A stretch of 64,000 nt of DNA from Myrica gale (GCA_963930655.1 OZ005612.1:18171001-18235000); one strand, 5' to 3'; numbered from the stretch's first letter, positions 11,489 through 25,000 are shown. Translations and numbers: made by a program. The notes: a model not told the origin generated them from the letters alone.

Positions 11489-12642
11489 ATGGCTGACCTG
11501 AAAGCTGAAAATAATGCAATTTCGGGTGAAACCCCTAAAACTATTGTCGATTTCGATCCTCCCAAAAAACCCGGAAGGAATATGTATGCTATTGCCTTTG
11601 CTGCTTTGGCCTCCATGGCTTGCGTCTTACTTGGTTATGGTCAGTAACAACTTTGGCCTCTTACTGTATATTTATATATAGATCATAGCATCATTTTCTG
11701 TATCGGCTTTTCCATTCACTGGTCGTTCATTAATTACAATGAGTTTCTGTTGCGTTTCTTGAAGCATCATTAATTATAAGCTATAGAAGTTTACTTCTGG
11801 TAATTGTTTCGTTAAGTTTCCGTTAGCAATTAAAGTAGTACTCTTGCAAAAGCAAGTTTCCATTTTCTGTCAATGGGCAGTTCTGGAGGTCGACGTAGTA
11901 GTTTATCCCAAAAAACGAGTAGGTTTTCGACTTCTTTTTCGGTTCCCCGGACCACATGGCATTCTATCTTAATTTGTCTGATTTTTTTTTTAATTGGAAG
12001 TATTTCCTTAGGGGTGAGGGAGAAAGTTAGAACAAATTTTTAGTGGTTTGGGGTGCTTGATTGCTTTATCACTTCTCACATCTTGTCCTTGTGCGTTGCT
12101 TCGGATGTTGGAGTAATCAGTGGGGGGCAATAATCTACATCAAAGAGGACCTCAGAACCACGGACGTCCAGGTCGAAATTCTCATCGGCATCCTTAATCT
12201 CTACTGCCTCATCGGCTCCTTTGTTGCCGGTCGAATTTCCGATTGGATAGGTCGCCGCTACACCATCGTGGTAGCCCAAGCCGGAAACGGATTGGGTCCG
12301 ACCCCCAATCCGTCCCACCATCCGAATGGATTGCTGAACTTGAAAGTTCAGCCATCCAACGGTGGAATTACCAAGGGGTGTGGGTCCCGGGCTGCCCGAG
12401 CAGTGAACTTTCAAGTTCAACCATCCAGTCTGATGGTCGGACCCTATCCGTTCTCACCCAAGCCATCTTATTTACCGGAGCTATCCTTATGAGCTTTGCC
12501 ACCAACTATGCATTTCTAATGCCCGGTCGATTCGTTGCTGGCGTCGGCGTCGGCTTTGCGGCCATGATCGCCCCAGTCAACACGGCTGAGATCTCTCCAG
12601 CCTCTACTCGTGGCTTCATTTCATCGTTCCCTGATGTACGTA
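11489..12642 (+). pseudogene. Polyol transporter copy 3, broken
   Basis: Exon 1 (11489-11639) is intact and very close to copy 2. Exon 2 starts near 12110, where the acceptor TTCAG of copies 1 and 2 has become TTCGG. A run of four G has become six G near 12122 (frameshift), and a MITE interrupts the exon at 12283-12456. The exon then resumes and ends with CCTGAT plus a GTACGT donor at about 12635. Exon 3, about two thirds of the protein, is absent: intron-2-like sequence (about 13080-13140) is followed by sequence matching the downstream flank of copy 2 (about 13220 on). At least four independent lesions make it a dead gene. The promoter and first exon could still be transcribed. Confidence 0.9.
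12283..12456. mobile_element. 174-bp MITE inside exon 2 of polyol transporter copy 3
   Basis: The insert is bounded by CCCAAGCC at 12275-12282 and 12457-12464, an 8-bp target duplication that copies 1 and 2 have as one copy or close to it. Its ends are imperfect inverted repeats: ACGGATTGGGTCCGACC on the left, and the complement of GGTCGGACCCTATCCGT on the right. Inner inverted repeats around GAACTTGAAAGTTCA add a hairpin. No coding capacity. The 8-bp duplication suits hAT, and a ninth partly matching base leaves Mutator possible. Confidence 0.85.
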
Positions 12643-13683
12643 GTACAATAATTATCTCAATGATACTCGCTCGCTGCTTTCGATGAGAAAAAGAGAGGAG
12701 AAGATGAACACTTTTGGTCTTTTGCTCAAAGACATAACACTACTTCACTCCCTCAAACTGACAACCAGTGAACGAGTTGGACAATTCAATCATAGGAAGA
12801 AATTTACGCGAAAGAATTTGGAGAACAACGGGTGTTTGATTTCTAAACAGCGAAATTTTACTTGCCAAAAAAAGAAGCACGAAACTAGATATTTGTTTCC
12901 CAACAATTCAAAGCATGAAAATTTTTACCAAAACAAACACACTCCAACATTTTTAACTTTTACACATACACATTTTACTTTTCACAAATCCCAATAAATC
13001 TCAATAAAGTAAAGATTTCAAAAATTTCAAAAATATTCTCTAAAATTTTGACAAATAAAGATACCCTCAGTAGCTTGGTTGTGAAGTTTCTCTAAATTTT
13101 AATAGAAAACAGTACAAAATCTTGCGCCATTATTCTTCTAAAGTAACTTATTTGTGAAACGACATGTTTTCTCGAAGCACTAACTGAACAAACATGTTAC
13201 CCGGCTGTAGTGTTGTTTGTTTTTCAATCTCCTCTAGTATTTTCCATGGTGTCCACTTCCACGCATATTGGGGAGTTTCAATATTAGTAAAGGGAAGAAA
13301 ACAATGACTTGTAGACCAAAGTATTTTCCATGGTGTCCACTTCCACACATAACTGATTGAGATTGGCGGCTGAGCGACGCCGATAAACGATGATCTCTCG
13401 CGACGAAGAGGACTAGCAGACCGGAGCTGGGAGGAGAATGAAGCGGGGTTTAAGATTTGAGAGTTCATTCAACTCGCTTAATTTCGGAGCTCGGCAAAAT
13501 AATTTCACTTTAAAGTTTCAGTAATTAGTTAATTCTCCTCTCCCACGACCAAAAGCCACGAAAGAACAGACATTTAAATCACGTAATTTTGATATAGTTC
13601 TCATGATAATTGCAGTTTGAAGCAAATGTGCGGCACATGATCATAATATTTAAATAAAAAGGCATACTGAAACTTCTAATTTA

Positions 13684-13685
<2 letters not shown>

Positions 13686-13760
<75 letters not shown>
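13686..13760. repeat. AT dinucleotide microsatellite
   Basis: About 75 bp of almost pure TA repeats, interrupted once near its start by TG. Confidence 0.95.
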
Positions 13761-13762
<2 letters not shown>

Positions 13763-14002
13763 CAAAATAATAGTACTTTGTCAATGTTGAAAATAATTAC
13801 ATTGAAGTGTTTGCCACCTTTTACCGGGTCGAAAATGAATTAGCATAGGTGAGCACCAATCTATACGGGAGAAAAAATTGAACTATTTTTTACATTGGAT
13901 TTAATCTTTTTTTTTCGAGGGTATAAACTGATATTCTCATTCCAATTTTCAAAATTTATATTTTAATAAAATATTTTTTAAAAATTTTCTATCTTTTTAT
14001 TG

Positions 14003-14207
14003 AGGGATAAATGTAAAATCAGTCTATGTGCTACAAGCAAAAATCGATTTAATCCCTGTAATTTCAGAAATTGATAAAATCAGTCCCTGATGAAGGACCA
14101 ACGATAAACGAAAATAGAATCACAGAGACTAAATTTATGATTTTCATATCACAGAGACTAAATCGATTTTTGCTTATAGCATAGATACCAATTTTACAAT
14201 TATCCCT
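14003..14207. mobile_element. 205-bp MITE-like inverted-repeat element
   Basis: It begins AGGGATAAATGTAAAATC and ends with the near-complement, GATTTTTGC then ATTATCCCT. Inner arms sharing GCAAAAATCGATTTA give a terminal inverted repeat of about 60 bp. The same AGGGATAAATG terminus ends the foldback element at 54864-55727. A target duplication was not resolved. Confidence 0.65.
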
Positions 14208-14394
14208 TTTATTAAATTATCATTTTCACTCTAAATAAATATAAAAAAATTTATTCAAATAATCTCCTTCTACAATTTTTTTTACCAATTTCAATATTTT
14301 ATAATTTTTATTAATCTGAAATGTTCACCATTTTTACCATCAAACAAGCAAGTTAAAACTCGTCTCAAGCAGAAACATAACTCTGATAGAGTTA

Positions 14395-14703
14395 GGGGTA
14401 TGTTCGTTTTCACCATTTTTTCAGGATTTTAAGTATATTCACAATTCTACCACCGAACATATTCAGAATTCAAACACAAAAACCAATACATTTTACACAA
14501 TCTCCAACAACTTTTTAATTTTTTATTCAACATAAATTTTCTCTCTCTATACTTTTTCACATAACTCCGATAATTTTTTATTAAACAATTACATCAAATA
14601 ATTTCTCTCTCCACTTTACACAAACACCAATAAAACACTATTCAACATAAAAATTCACAACTTCTCTAAAATCTTACATTTTTTCTCAAAACGAACATCA
14701 CCC
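14395..14703. mobile_element. 309-bp MITE, family A
   Basis: The ends are GGGGTATGTTCGTTTTC and the complement of AAAACGAACATCACCC. A second copy in the opposite orientation lies at 34355-34664, with most bases matching along its length. Non-coding. Confidence 0.7.
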
Positions 14704-14951
14704 TATATCACTTAGGCTGGTTTTTTGCCCAGCTGGCAATCGAATGATTTAGTGGGCACCCTTTGACACCGCAAATAAAATCATCTCGTCACGACGTCGC
14801 ATCACAGGAGCAACATTATTTGTACGAGAAAATAACTAAAAGCTAATTGCGATTGCTGGTACTCATCGGTAACTGTAAGGGCGTTGAGCTGATATTTTAA
14901 CATTTATGGAGCGGTCGCTATTAGCATCCAAGGCCCTGTCTTAGAGGCAAA

Positions 14952-15251
14952 TTAGGTCCTTGTTGTACCAAATGCATTAGGTGCTAAGAAGAAAAAGAAA
15001 AAAGAGCGTTAACCTTCGCCCACTCGTTAGCCTGGTCGAAATTACGCTTCTCGTTTCCAACGGCCGATTCAACTCGCTTCTACGGCTGCGTTCGTTACAG
15101 GAGGTTAGGTCCTTGTTGTACCAAATGCATTAGGTGCTAAGAAGAAAAAGAAAAAAGAGCGTTAACCTTCGCCCACTCGTTAGCCTGGTCGAAATTACGC
15201 TTCTCGTTTCCAACGGCCGATTCAACTCGCTTCTACGGCTGCGTTCGTTAC
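14952..15251. repeat. Perfect tandem duplication, 147 bp at a 153-bp period
   Basis: 14952-15098 and 15105-15251 read the same at every base, from TTAGGTCCTTGTTG to GCTGCGTTCGTTAC. The junction GTTACAGGAGG has its complement CCTCCTGTAAC just after the second unit, so the boundary can fold. It lies 0.8 kb upstream of the PI4KA start codon. Confidence 0.9.
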
Positions 15252-16043
15252 CTCCTCCTGTAACGGTACAACGACGGATAAATAGAGAGACCAGTCAGAG
15301 TCAGATCAACAGTAGAAAAAGAGGAGGGATCCGAGAGGCGCGAGTTTCAGGTTCCCCTCAAATCAACCAAAAAGAGAATCTAAAACGGAGAGAAATATAG
15401 AGGTAGTGTTAGTTTTGTTAAAAAACGCAGTAATCGAATCCTAAAACACCTTTGCTCGGTAGATTTGAGAAAAAATCAAGGATTTCGCATTTTTTTTTTT
15501 GCCCTTAAAAAATTTATGTTGAATTACTAAAACACCTTTCACCACAACCTAATAACTAAAAACACATAAGGGCAAACTTGAATTTTTACAAAACAACCTG
15601 CAGCCGGCCTGCCTCTTCACCTGACATGTCGCCTGCAGTCGCCCCTTTTTCAACTTTTCGCCCTCCTTTTTCGTTCGCCTGACATCCGTTTGAAGAAATA
15701 GTCATGCTTTTGCATGCTTTTTTGTTTGCCTGACATGCTTTTATTTTTATCTTTTGAATTTTTTTTAATTTTTTATTTAAAATATTATTATTTTATTAAA
15801 AATAATAATAAATTCGGAAAAAAATAAAAAAACTATAAACATCATCATTCATTTTTTTACGTCTCACCAACTTCTACACAAACACCTATACAACTTTATC
15901 AACACCTAAATATTCACAAAATTCTCCGAATCCTACGAAAACATTCGAAACGAACAGTCGAGCAAAAACGAGAACACCGCCAATGTGTGAACCCTAATAC
16001 ATTCTGTCCTTAGTCTGGGGAGTCTTGGATTCGATCGCCTGAA
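15252..16043 (+). promoter_or_regulatory. Upstream region and probable leader of PI4KA
   Basis: A stretch of about 790 bp with no gene. It is AT-rich from 15740 and contains GACATG-type short repeats at about 15620-15740. At about 15835-15960 there is sequence like the family A MITE end (AAACGAACAG). No TATA box was confidently placed. The short ORF at 15134-15400 has no recognisable content. Confidence 0.4.
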
Positions 16044-19000
16044 ATGGAGGCTCTGACTGAGCTCTGCGATCTTGTGGCGGAGAACCCGACCCAATTCGGT
16101 GAGAAGCTGGCCTGGATGTGCAACCGGTGCCCCCAACCCGATTCCCTCTTTGCTGGATCTCCTCGTGTATCGCGCTCCCAGCTCAATGCCGTCCTTGCCG
16201 TGGCTCGCTTTCTCTCCAAATGCTCCGATTCCACGGATTCCCGTCCGAAATCCGTCGTCATCGAGTTCCTCCGCTCCGTTCCTTCCTCTTTTACGCTGTC
16301 ATTCTGGCCTCAAGCCTTCACCACAGACTCGATCGCCTCCTTCTTCGCCAATTTCCTGAACTACGTCTCCAGAGCCTCCGAATTGTCCCCCGATTTTGCC
16401 ACTGACGTCGCAGGTTTCACTGGCGATATCGTCTTATCCGCGCTTAGTGACAATTCAGCTATTTCTAGGATTTTCCTCACGGCCTTGTCCCGCAGTTTCT
16501 TGCCCATTTTTCCCTCCGACGCCCATAAATTAGTCTCGTGCCTCCTCGATCAGCTCGGGGTCCTTCCCTCCGGTGCGCAGAGAGATCAAATTGCGACGGT
16601 GAATTCCGAGACCTCGTCGACGCAGAGCTCGCCTTTGAGCGTGAACCATTACCAGCCAAATGAGGGTGCGAGCCCCGGAAATGAGGCGAGCCACGTGTCA
16701 GGGTCCTCAAGCTCGAGGATTGGCGATGAGGCGACTAGCGCGACGTCGTCCAGGGGATCGGTAATAGTGAATGGGGGCAGCATTTTGTGGAAGAGCGGGG
16801 TTGATCAGTTGGGAGCGAATTTGGGGTTCAATGATGGAGGTGGAGGTGCGGCAATGATTATACAACAGGTCGCTTGGTTTGAAGAAGAGTCAGTGGAGAG
16901 CTTGGAGAAGCAAGAAATTGCGTTCAAATTGATTGCCCACATTTTGGATAAGGTCCATATTGATTCCGGACTTTTGGAGCAGGTGAGGTTGATCGCGAAG
17001 AAGCAGCTCCAATCTTTATCCGTTTTCCTACAGGTAAGCAAGTTTAGTTGTTACAGCTTGAAGAATATTTGTAATTCATAATATTTTTCTTAAGTGTAGG
17101 TCTGTTGTAATCTACTGTGTTGTTCCTAGGAAATTTAGAAATTGAACTTGTTAAAAGAGAAGGAAAAATAGGGGAGAGATTTGAATTCTTGATTATATGG
17201 GCAGATTAGGAAGCGGGATTGGAACGAACAAGGTTCGCATTTGAAAACCAGGATCAACACAAAATTGGCAGTTTATCAGGCTGCGGCAAAGTTGCAAATT
17301 ATGAGCATTGCGGTACTTGATTCTGATGCAAAATCCACTAAGAGGTTGGTGCATGAGGCGGTTGCATCGTTGATTGATGCAGCTGAAGCTTGTTTGATCT
17401 CTGTGTGGCGCAAGTTGAGAGCTTGTGGGGAGCTCTTTGGTTCCTTGCTGTCTGGGGTTGCACAAGTTGCTGTGGCTAGAGGGGGTCAGCCGCTTCGCAT
17501 TTTGCTCATCCGCCTTAAACCCGTTGCGCTGGCTGTTTGTGCACAGGTACATGGTTTGAATGTTTAGATTCTGCATCTGAATGTGCATGCAATGCTGTAA
17601 TATTTTCTTTCTTGTATTTTTATTGTACTTCTGAACAATGTAATTGTAACAGGCTGATACTTGGGGCAGCACTCGGGGAGCAATGTTTGAGAGTGTCGTG
17701 AAGACTAGTATTGAAATAATTGAATCTTGCTGGACCAAGGAGCGGGCTCCTGTGGACACATATATCATGGGATTGGGAACAAGTATACGTGAACGAAATG
17801 ATTATGAGGAACAGGTTGCTCTTATATCTAGCGACAGTACTTATCCTTTTTGCAATTTTTTTAATTGAGTGACCCATACGAAGTTTTAACCTTTCCCTCT
17901 GTGTTGGTGAAACATGGATGTAATATGATTTCATTTTGCTTTGAAGCAGTACCTGTACCTCTGTATCAGTGGGTTAAAACCTGTTAGGTTGACAGATTTG
18001 TTGTATCCTAACTTATCTGTATCTCTTGATATCTTTGCATTTCATTGCCTGCCTTTTTTAATCTTACCCTTTTCAGGATGATAAAGAGAAACGGGAAGTT
18101 CCTGTTATGCAACTCAACGTTATACACTTACTAGCTGACTTGAATGTGGCTGCCAAAAAGGCCGAAGTTGTGGACATGATATTACCTCTTTTCATCGAAA
18201 GCTTAGAAGAGGGTGATGCTTCAGCTCCTAGTTTATTGCGACTCCGAGTATGGAATCTTCATCTTAAGAGCATGTCTTTGTGATGTACATTTTTCATCTT
18301 TTTATCTATGCGTCTAGTTTTTATTTTTCACTTTAACTGTTGCTGTATATCTGTTACTTCTTTGGAATCACTGGCATGGTTTTTCAACTTTTCTCTCACA
18401 AAATTTACTGCAGCTGCTTGATGCTGTTTCTCACATTGCAAGTCTTGGGTTTGACAAGTCCTATCGTGAGACAGTAGTTTTATTGACAAGAAATTACTTG
18501 GGTAAAATTTCAAATCTAGGATCTGCTGAAAGCAAAACCATTGCACCTGAAGCTACTACAGAACGTGTTGAGGTATTTTTTTTGTTTTGATAAAATGAAA
18601 TGTGCTCGATACTGTTCAGTTGCTTGACCATATATTTTCTCAAATGGATGCTCACTGGTTCAATCACATCATAGACGATTCCTGCAGGATTTCTTCTGAT
18701 CGCTAGTGATCTAACAAGTATGAAATTGCGGTCAGACTATCGTCATCGTTTGCTATCTTTATGCTCAGATGTAGGCCTGGCTGCTGAATCCAAAAGTGGA
18801 AGGTAGAAATCTGTTTGTAGTTACATTTGTTGATTGCATGTCCTGGTGATGCCTCTTATGATTTATCATTTTGATTAATGACGACCTATGCAAGTCTTCT
18901 GGAGGCCATAGTTATGTGTTACTGATTTTAACTATAGTATTGTTGTGGCATTTTATGTTGGAGACTTCACAGTCGATACTACTGTTGCAGGAGTGGAGCA

Positions 19001-22000
19001 GATTTTCTGGGGCCTCTGCTTCCTGCTGTTGCCGAAATATGCTCTGATTTTAACCCTACTGTTGATGTGGAACCTTTGCTTTTGAAGTTATTTCGCAACT
19101 TGTGGTTCTATGTTGCCCTTTTTGGCTTAGCACCTCCCGTACAGAAAATTCAACTCCCAACAAAGTCAATGTCGAGTACACTGAATAGCGTGGGAAGTAT
19201 GGGGATTATTGCTCTTCAAGCTGTGGGTGGACCATATATGTGGAATGCGCAGTGGTCTTCTGCTGTTCAGCGTATTGCTCAAGGGACACCTCCACTAGTA
19301 AGTTGATTGGGAAGAGTTTTCTGTTTGATGCTTGGTTGTTCTTCAAGGTAATTATAGCATCTTTTATTTGTTTGCTTAGGTAGTACTTATCAAAAAAAAA
19401 AAATTGTTTGCTTAGGTAGTATGGGAGTTGCTCTCTTATCTGCCTGACTGTTCTGTTTTGTATATGAATTGCTTTGTTAGGTTGCTGTTTTGGAGTTTTT
19501 TTGTGGCAAATTGTTTAGGATACTCTATTCCATTACAATGTCCTCTGCCACTTATTACCTTCATGTTTTATTTGGCTGTCGAGTGTAGCCACTTGGTTTA
19601 TTATTTATCAAAAGATTAGGTCGCATAGCACTTACCTATTCCTGCCTGGTGTGGCCCATATCAGGTAGTAGGGTTCTGAACCTCCGTTGATGGGTTCAAT
19701 TCTGAGAGACAGTTATATATCTCATAGCTAGCACTAGTTTGTTTTTGTTTTAGTTTTGTTTGCCGAGGGGAAGACAAATTAAATAAGAAGCAGGCAGACT
19801 AATTTTGGGAACTAAATCAACAATGCAAAGTTCAATCCAACCTACATAGTTTGAAGTCTTCTTTATTAACGAAGATATCTGACTAGTTACGCCTACTTTG
19901 GATGGCCATTTTTTTTTGTGTAATATTTTTTTATTGGAAGTAGTGTAGATTTTATTGGGGTTTGTAAAAAATGTGTTGGAGCTTGTAAAAAAAACATTAG
20001 ATTTTGTGAAAAGTTCAAAGTTGGAGTTTGTGAAAAAGTGGTTGTAAATTTTTTTTGAAACATTTTCCAGCCCATCCAAACAGAGGCGTAACGTAAGCTG
20101 GAGAGATTAGCCCTCTCTTTGCAAGATATTTACCTCTGCATTTTCCAGTTAAAGAGCATGATAACACATGAAAAAAGTGGACATGATCTCCTTGTGAGAG
20201 TTAAAACATTTGTTTGGTATGGTGTTATTTCAGTTCTCAAGGGTGAGGTCTGAATCCCCTTGAGATATGAGGAGATCTTCATTTTTATATTTGTAGTATT
20301 TCTCTAGACTGTGAATGCCAAGCCCCCATGTCTCTCCAGTGGGCGTAGGGCCTGCTTTCTTGGAATGTTAGAACCGCGAGGAGGTCTATCTTTGCTTTCA
20401 TGGACTCAAAATAGACTATTTGTAATGGCCGGTTGTAACCCCAAAATCTGAGCCCTTCATCACAGATAACAAAAAAACCTTACTGGTCTAAACTCCTCAT
20501 TAAAAATCTTTTGCTTATCACACGATGTTTTAAGATACAATACATAACATTATACATGACATGAGACATAGAATAGGACTAGGCTTATGCTAGCTAGTGG
20601 GTCGATGAATGGGCCCATTTGCTTTGGGCTTAGATGCTCTGCATCAACTTCCCTGACTATATACTATCACTATGTACCCGAGATGTCCTTATGATAGGTC
20701 TTGTTATCTAGCTCCTAAACAGAAAGCTTATGTATGGAGGCGTTACCTGAGTAGACATCCGAGCGCGGGTCTTATAAGCAGACAAATCTGTTTTGGAAAT
20801 ATATTTTTATTTTTTCTGTATAAGATATGCTACTTTTGTGTGTTTTAAACTAGGCATTTTGTCAGTGTTGTTCTTCTTATTCTTTTCAGGCATGAGACAA
20901 TGCTTTTGAGATACTCGTTGTACCAGATGAATTGCACATTAGTGATTTGGTTGAAAATAAAGTTTTTCTGAAGTAGAGAAATGAAACTATCATTTTTTAC
21001 ACATAAGAAATGCATACCATGAATTGGCAATGCTTTGTGCGGAGGACCAATTGCACAGATGTTGGCTGATTGACTTCGCTTTAGTGCTCTGAAGATTTTT
21101 CCCACCTTGAATGTACTTATTTCTTTTTGGACTGGCCATTTGAACTTGGGCTGTATATGTGTTATCATTTTTCTTTTCTTTTTTGACAAGTATGTGTTAT
21201 TATTTTTCTAGAAAGTGGTGCTCTCTCTCTGACTTTCTCTATATTTGTATTTTTATGTGAGAACTTATTTCTCCATAGGTTGTTAGCTCTGTGAAATGGC
21301 TCGAAGATGAGTTGGAACTCAATGCTCTTCACAACCCAGGCAGCCGTCGAGGTAACAGCGATGAGAAGGCTGCTGTGACCCAGAGGGCTGCTCTTTCTGC
21401 TGCTCTAGGAGGGCGGGTTGATGTTGCAGCAATGAGCACAATTTCAGGTTAAATGCAATGCAATTCTATCTGCTCGTTTATCATTTGCAAATTGACGCTT
21501 TGTTGTTGAGGACATAGGCTATCTTGGATTTTTTTTTTGGTGAATTCATCATCTCTAAAGATCTTGGAGCAAGTTGTAGTTGTTGATTTTAGAATATTGC
21601 CTTAAAATGATCTCTCAAACATTGATTTTTTTCAATTTACCTTAACAGGTGTAAAGGCTACCTATCTTCTTGCTGTAGCTTTTCTGGAGATTATTCGTTT
21701 CAGCAGCAATGGTGGAATCCTTAATGGTGGCGCTGTTGTGACTGCTTCTAGGAGTGCCTTCAGTTGTGTCTTTGAATACCTAAAAACTCCGATTCTTATG
21801 CCAGCTGTCTTCCAGTGTTTAACAGCAATTGTCTATAGAGCATTTGAAACGGCAGTATCGTGGTTGGTACGTCTCTTTCCTATGAGGCTTCTGAAGCATA
21901 TTCCTTTACATTTTGGACGTGAAGTGACTCTAGCATTATGGCTTGGCCTTACCCTCCTTTTGCCATGCATTGTAACAACTTTTTTGAACTTGCTGGAGAC

Positions 22001-25000
22001 ATTCTTGTACCTGTCAACTCTCCTTCCAAAATAAAAATGGTCCAATATGTCTTAGCAATGAATGGTTTTCGGGAGTAATAGATTTTATGTTTAGCGAACT
22101 CGTACTTTCTCAGATGGCGATGTAAATCGGTCAGCAAGCAAAATATCGTTTTTCTTTTTTCTGTTTTCTGTGACAATGTTTATTTGCTGCTTCACTCTCT
22201 GTATGTTATGTGGACATCACTGGTCATCTGGTCTTGCTTCAGGAGGATCGGATATCCAATACTGGTGATGAAGCTGAGGCCAGAGACTCGACTCTTTTTG
22301 CACATACCTGTTTTCTCATCAAAAGCATGTCCCGGAGGGAGGAACACATACGGGATATCGCTGTTAACCTGCTGATTCAGTTTAGAGATAAGTTTCCACA
22401 GGTAATGTCTTATTATTATTCCTATTCTCATTTATATATTTATGATTTCTTTAGTTGATTAAATTTTCTTTGTACCTTTCAAACAAATGAAACTACATGT
22501 TGGGGGGTTGTTTTTTGGACTATTTTGACTTTCTTAGTTTCTTCATTTTTATGCTTTGAGTGACTTCAGTATAATCTTTGTACTGATTTCGCCTCTTTTC
22601 TTTTTCTCTTTAATAATATTCATCTTACTTATAAAAAAAACAAATGAAACTACATGAATGCAGGTTTTGTGGAATTCATCTTGTTTAGATTCCCTGCTCT
22701 TCTCAATTCATAATGAGTCGCCTTCTGCTGTTGTCAATGATCCTGCTTGGATGGTGGCAGTTCGTTCTTTGTACCAAAAGATTGTTCGAGAATGGATTAT
22801 CAAGTCTCTTTCATATGCTCCTTGCACTAGCCAGGGTCTTCTACAGGTTGACAAATATACTCTGTTCCTCTTTGGGTGGTCATGGTGATGATGACTGAAC
22901 AGTTTGGTGTTCTGAAATTTACCAATGGAAGTTGATCTTTTTGGATAAAATTTTGATTTTTAGTTTGCCATTATACTATCTCAGTTTCTGTCTTACATAA
23001 TTTCTTTCGTTGGTCCTCTCCCCTGCTCTTTCTTTTCCTCTCTCTCTCTCTCTCTCTCTCATTCACACACACACACTGAGTACACAAGTACAAACACAAA
23101 CACAGACACATTGACACCCACAAACACAGAAAAGAACACACTCATATACTAATTGGAGGTATTCCTATTTTTGTTGATGTTCATTTGATCGACATCCTGA
23201 AGTTGAGTGGTGTGCCTCATTATAGCAAAAAGGCCCATTTGGTGTTGGTTTGGTTATCCTTCAAATTCTGAGTAGGCACATTTGTATTCTTACATATTTG
23301 ATATTCAATAACCATATTTGGGACAGGCCTACAATGGTTATCTTCATGATAAACATCCTAAAATCTTACAAGAAATGATTCTCTTTTGTGTAATAATCAA
23401 AACTTCCTATTTGTAAAATGTACTCTATTGAACATGGTGAATTTGTTCTTCCAATTCCTTGTGAGGATGAAAATGGAACTATTTGGACTCGTTAATAGGT
23501 AGGTATCATCCTTTTACTACTAAAGTTACTGCCAATGCTTTTACTTCCAGTAATTACAGCCCGATATCTTTTGTCAGAAATTTTGGTTGTCTTTCAATTG
23601 TTCATGGTTCTTGCTTTTATAATTCAGGACAAGCTTTGCAAAGCAAACACATGGCAAAGAGCACAACATACGACTGATGTGGTTTCTCTTTTGTCCGAGA
23701 TAAGAATCGGAACCAGTAAAAATGATTGCTGGACAGGCACACAAACAGCAACTATTCCGGCAGTCATGGCTGCTGCAGCTGCAGCGTCAGGAGCAAACTT
23801 AAAATTAACAGAAGTGTTTAACTTGGAAGTACTAAGTACTGGAATTGTGAGTGCAACAGTGAAATGCAACCATGCTGGAGAAATTGCTGGCATGAGAAGG
23901 TTGTATAATACAATTGGTGGATTTCAATCGGCTGCTTCAACAGGCTTTGGGCTTGGGGCTGGCCTTCAAAGGTTGATATCTGGAACCTCACTGCAACAGC
24001 CACCAGCAGAGGATGATTTGTTCAATGGGATGTTGCTTACTAAGTTTGTGCGTTTACTTCAACAATTTGCTAACATTGCAGAAAAAGGTGGGGAACTGGA
24101 CAAGTCACAATTTCGTGAAACATGTTCTCAGGCCACTGCATTGCTTCTGTCAAATCTGGTAAATATTTGTCTTATTTCTATTCTTTTTGTTTGTATAATG
24201 GAACAATTGTCAACAAGGCCATGTTCTCTTTGTCTGAATTCTTGTATTGGGCAGGGTTCTGATTCAAATTCAAATGTAGATGGCTTCTCACAACTTCTAC
24301 GCCTTCTTTGTTGGTGTCCGGCCTACATTTCTACACCTGATGCAATGGAAACTGGGGTTTTTATTTGGACATGGTTAGTTTCTGCTGCACCTCAATTGGG
24401 ATCTCTAGTACTTGCAGAGCTTGTTGATGCATGGTTGTGGACAATCGATATGAAGCGAGGACTTTTTGCATCTGAGGCAAGGTGTTCAGGGCCTTCAGCA
24501 AAATTAAGGCCTCATCTTGTTCCTGGGGAGCCAGAAATGCTGCCTGAAACTGATCATGTCGGGCAAATAATTGCCCACAGATTATGGCTTGGATTTTTTA
24601 TTGATCGCTTTGAGGTTAGAACTTGAATTTTCTCTTTCTCTTTCTCTGTCTCTCAGACACATCCTATCCTCTTTCGGTATAAATAGCAATGTATGCATTA
24701 CTTTGAAATAGCACATAGAATTTATACTTCACTGTATTGTGCTCATTATTTTCTCCTTTTTGTTAATGTCCTCGTGTTATGTTTGTCTTATTTATGAGTA
24801 AATTTTCTAAATCTGCATGTATTGACCCTTACCCTAATAATAATCATGCTTCTATATCTGATTCTTTTTCCTATCATGTTTGTGGAATTGTGTGGGGGCT
24901 TCTTTGCTTAATTTTTCTGAAGTTGCCTCCGCAAGGTGGAGTCTTAATCAATGAATTTGTAACAAGTATGAAATTTCAAAGTACTGTTATAATGTAACAT

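Larger units (their letters stand above)
12643..14950. other. Repeat-rich spacer between the polyol transporter cluster and PI4KA
   Basis: Contains the remains of intron 2 and the 3' flank of the duplicated segment (to about 13300), an AT microsatellite and two MITE-like elements listed separately. No supported gene. The ORFs at 12683-12997 and 13148-13468 have no recognisable content. Confidence 0.6.

Noticed and set aside
12061-12686. ORFs running through exon 2 of polyol transporter copy 3 and into the MITE
   Set aside because: They exist only because the MITE lacks stops in those frames. The exon is frameshifted and has no acceptor.
20420-20790. Possible solo LTR in PI4KA intron 7
   Set aside because: Starts TGTAATGG, but no matching CA end or target duplication was found.
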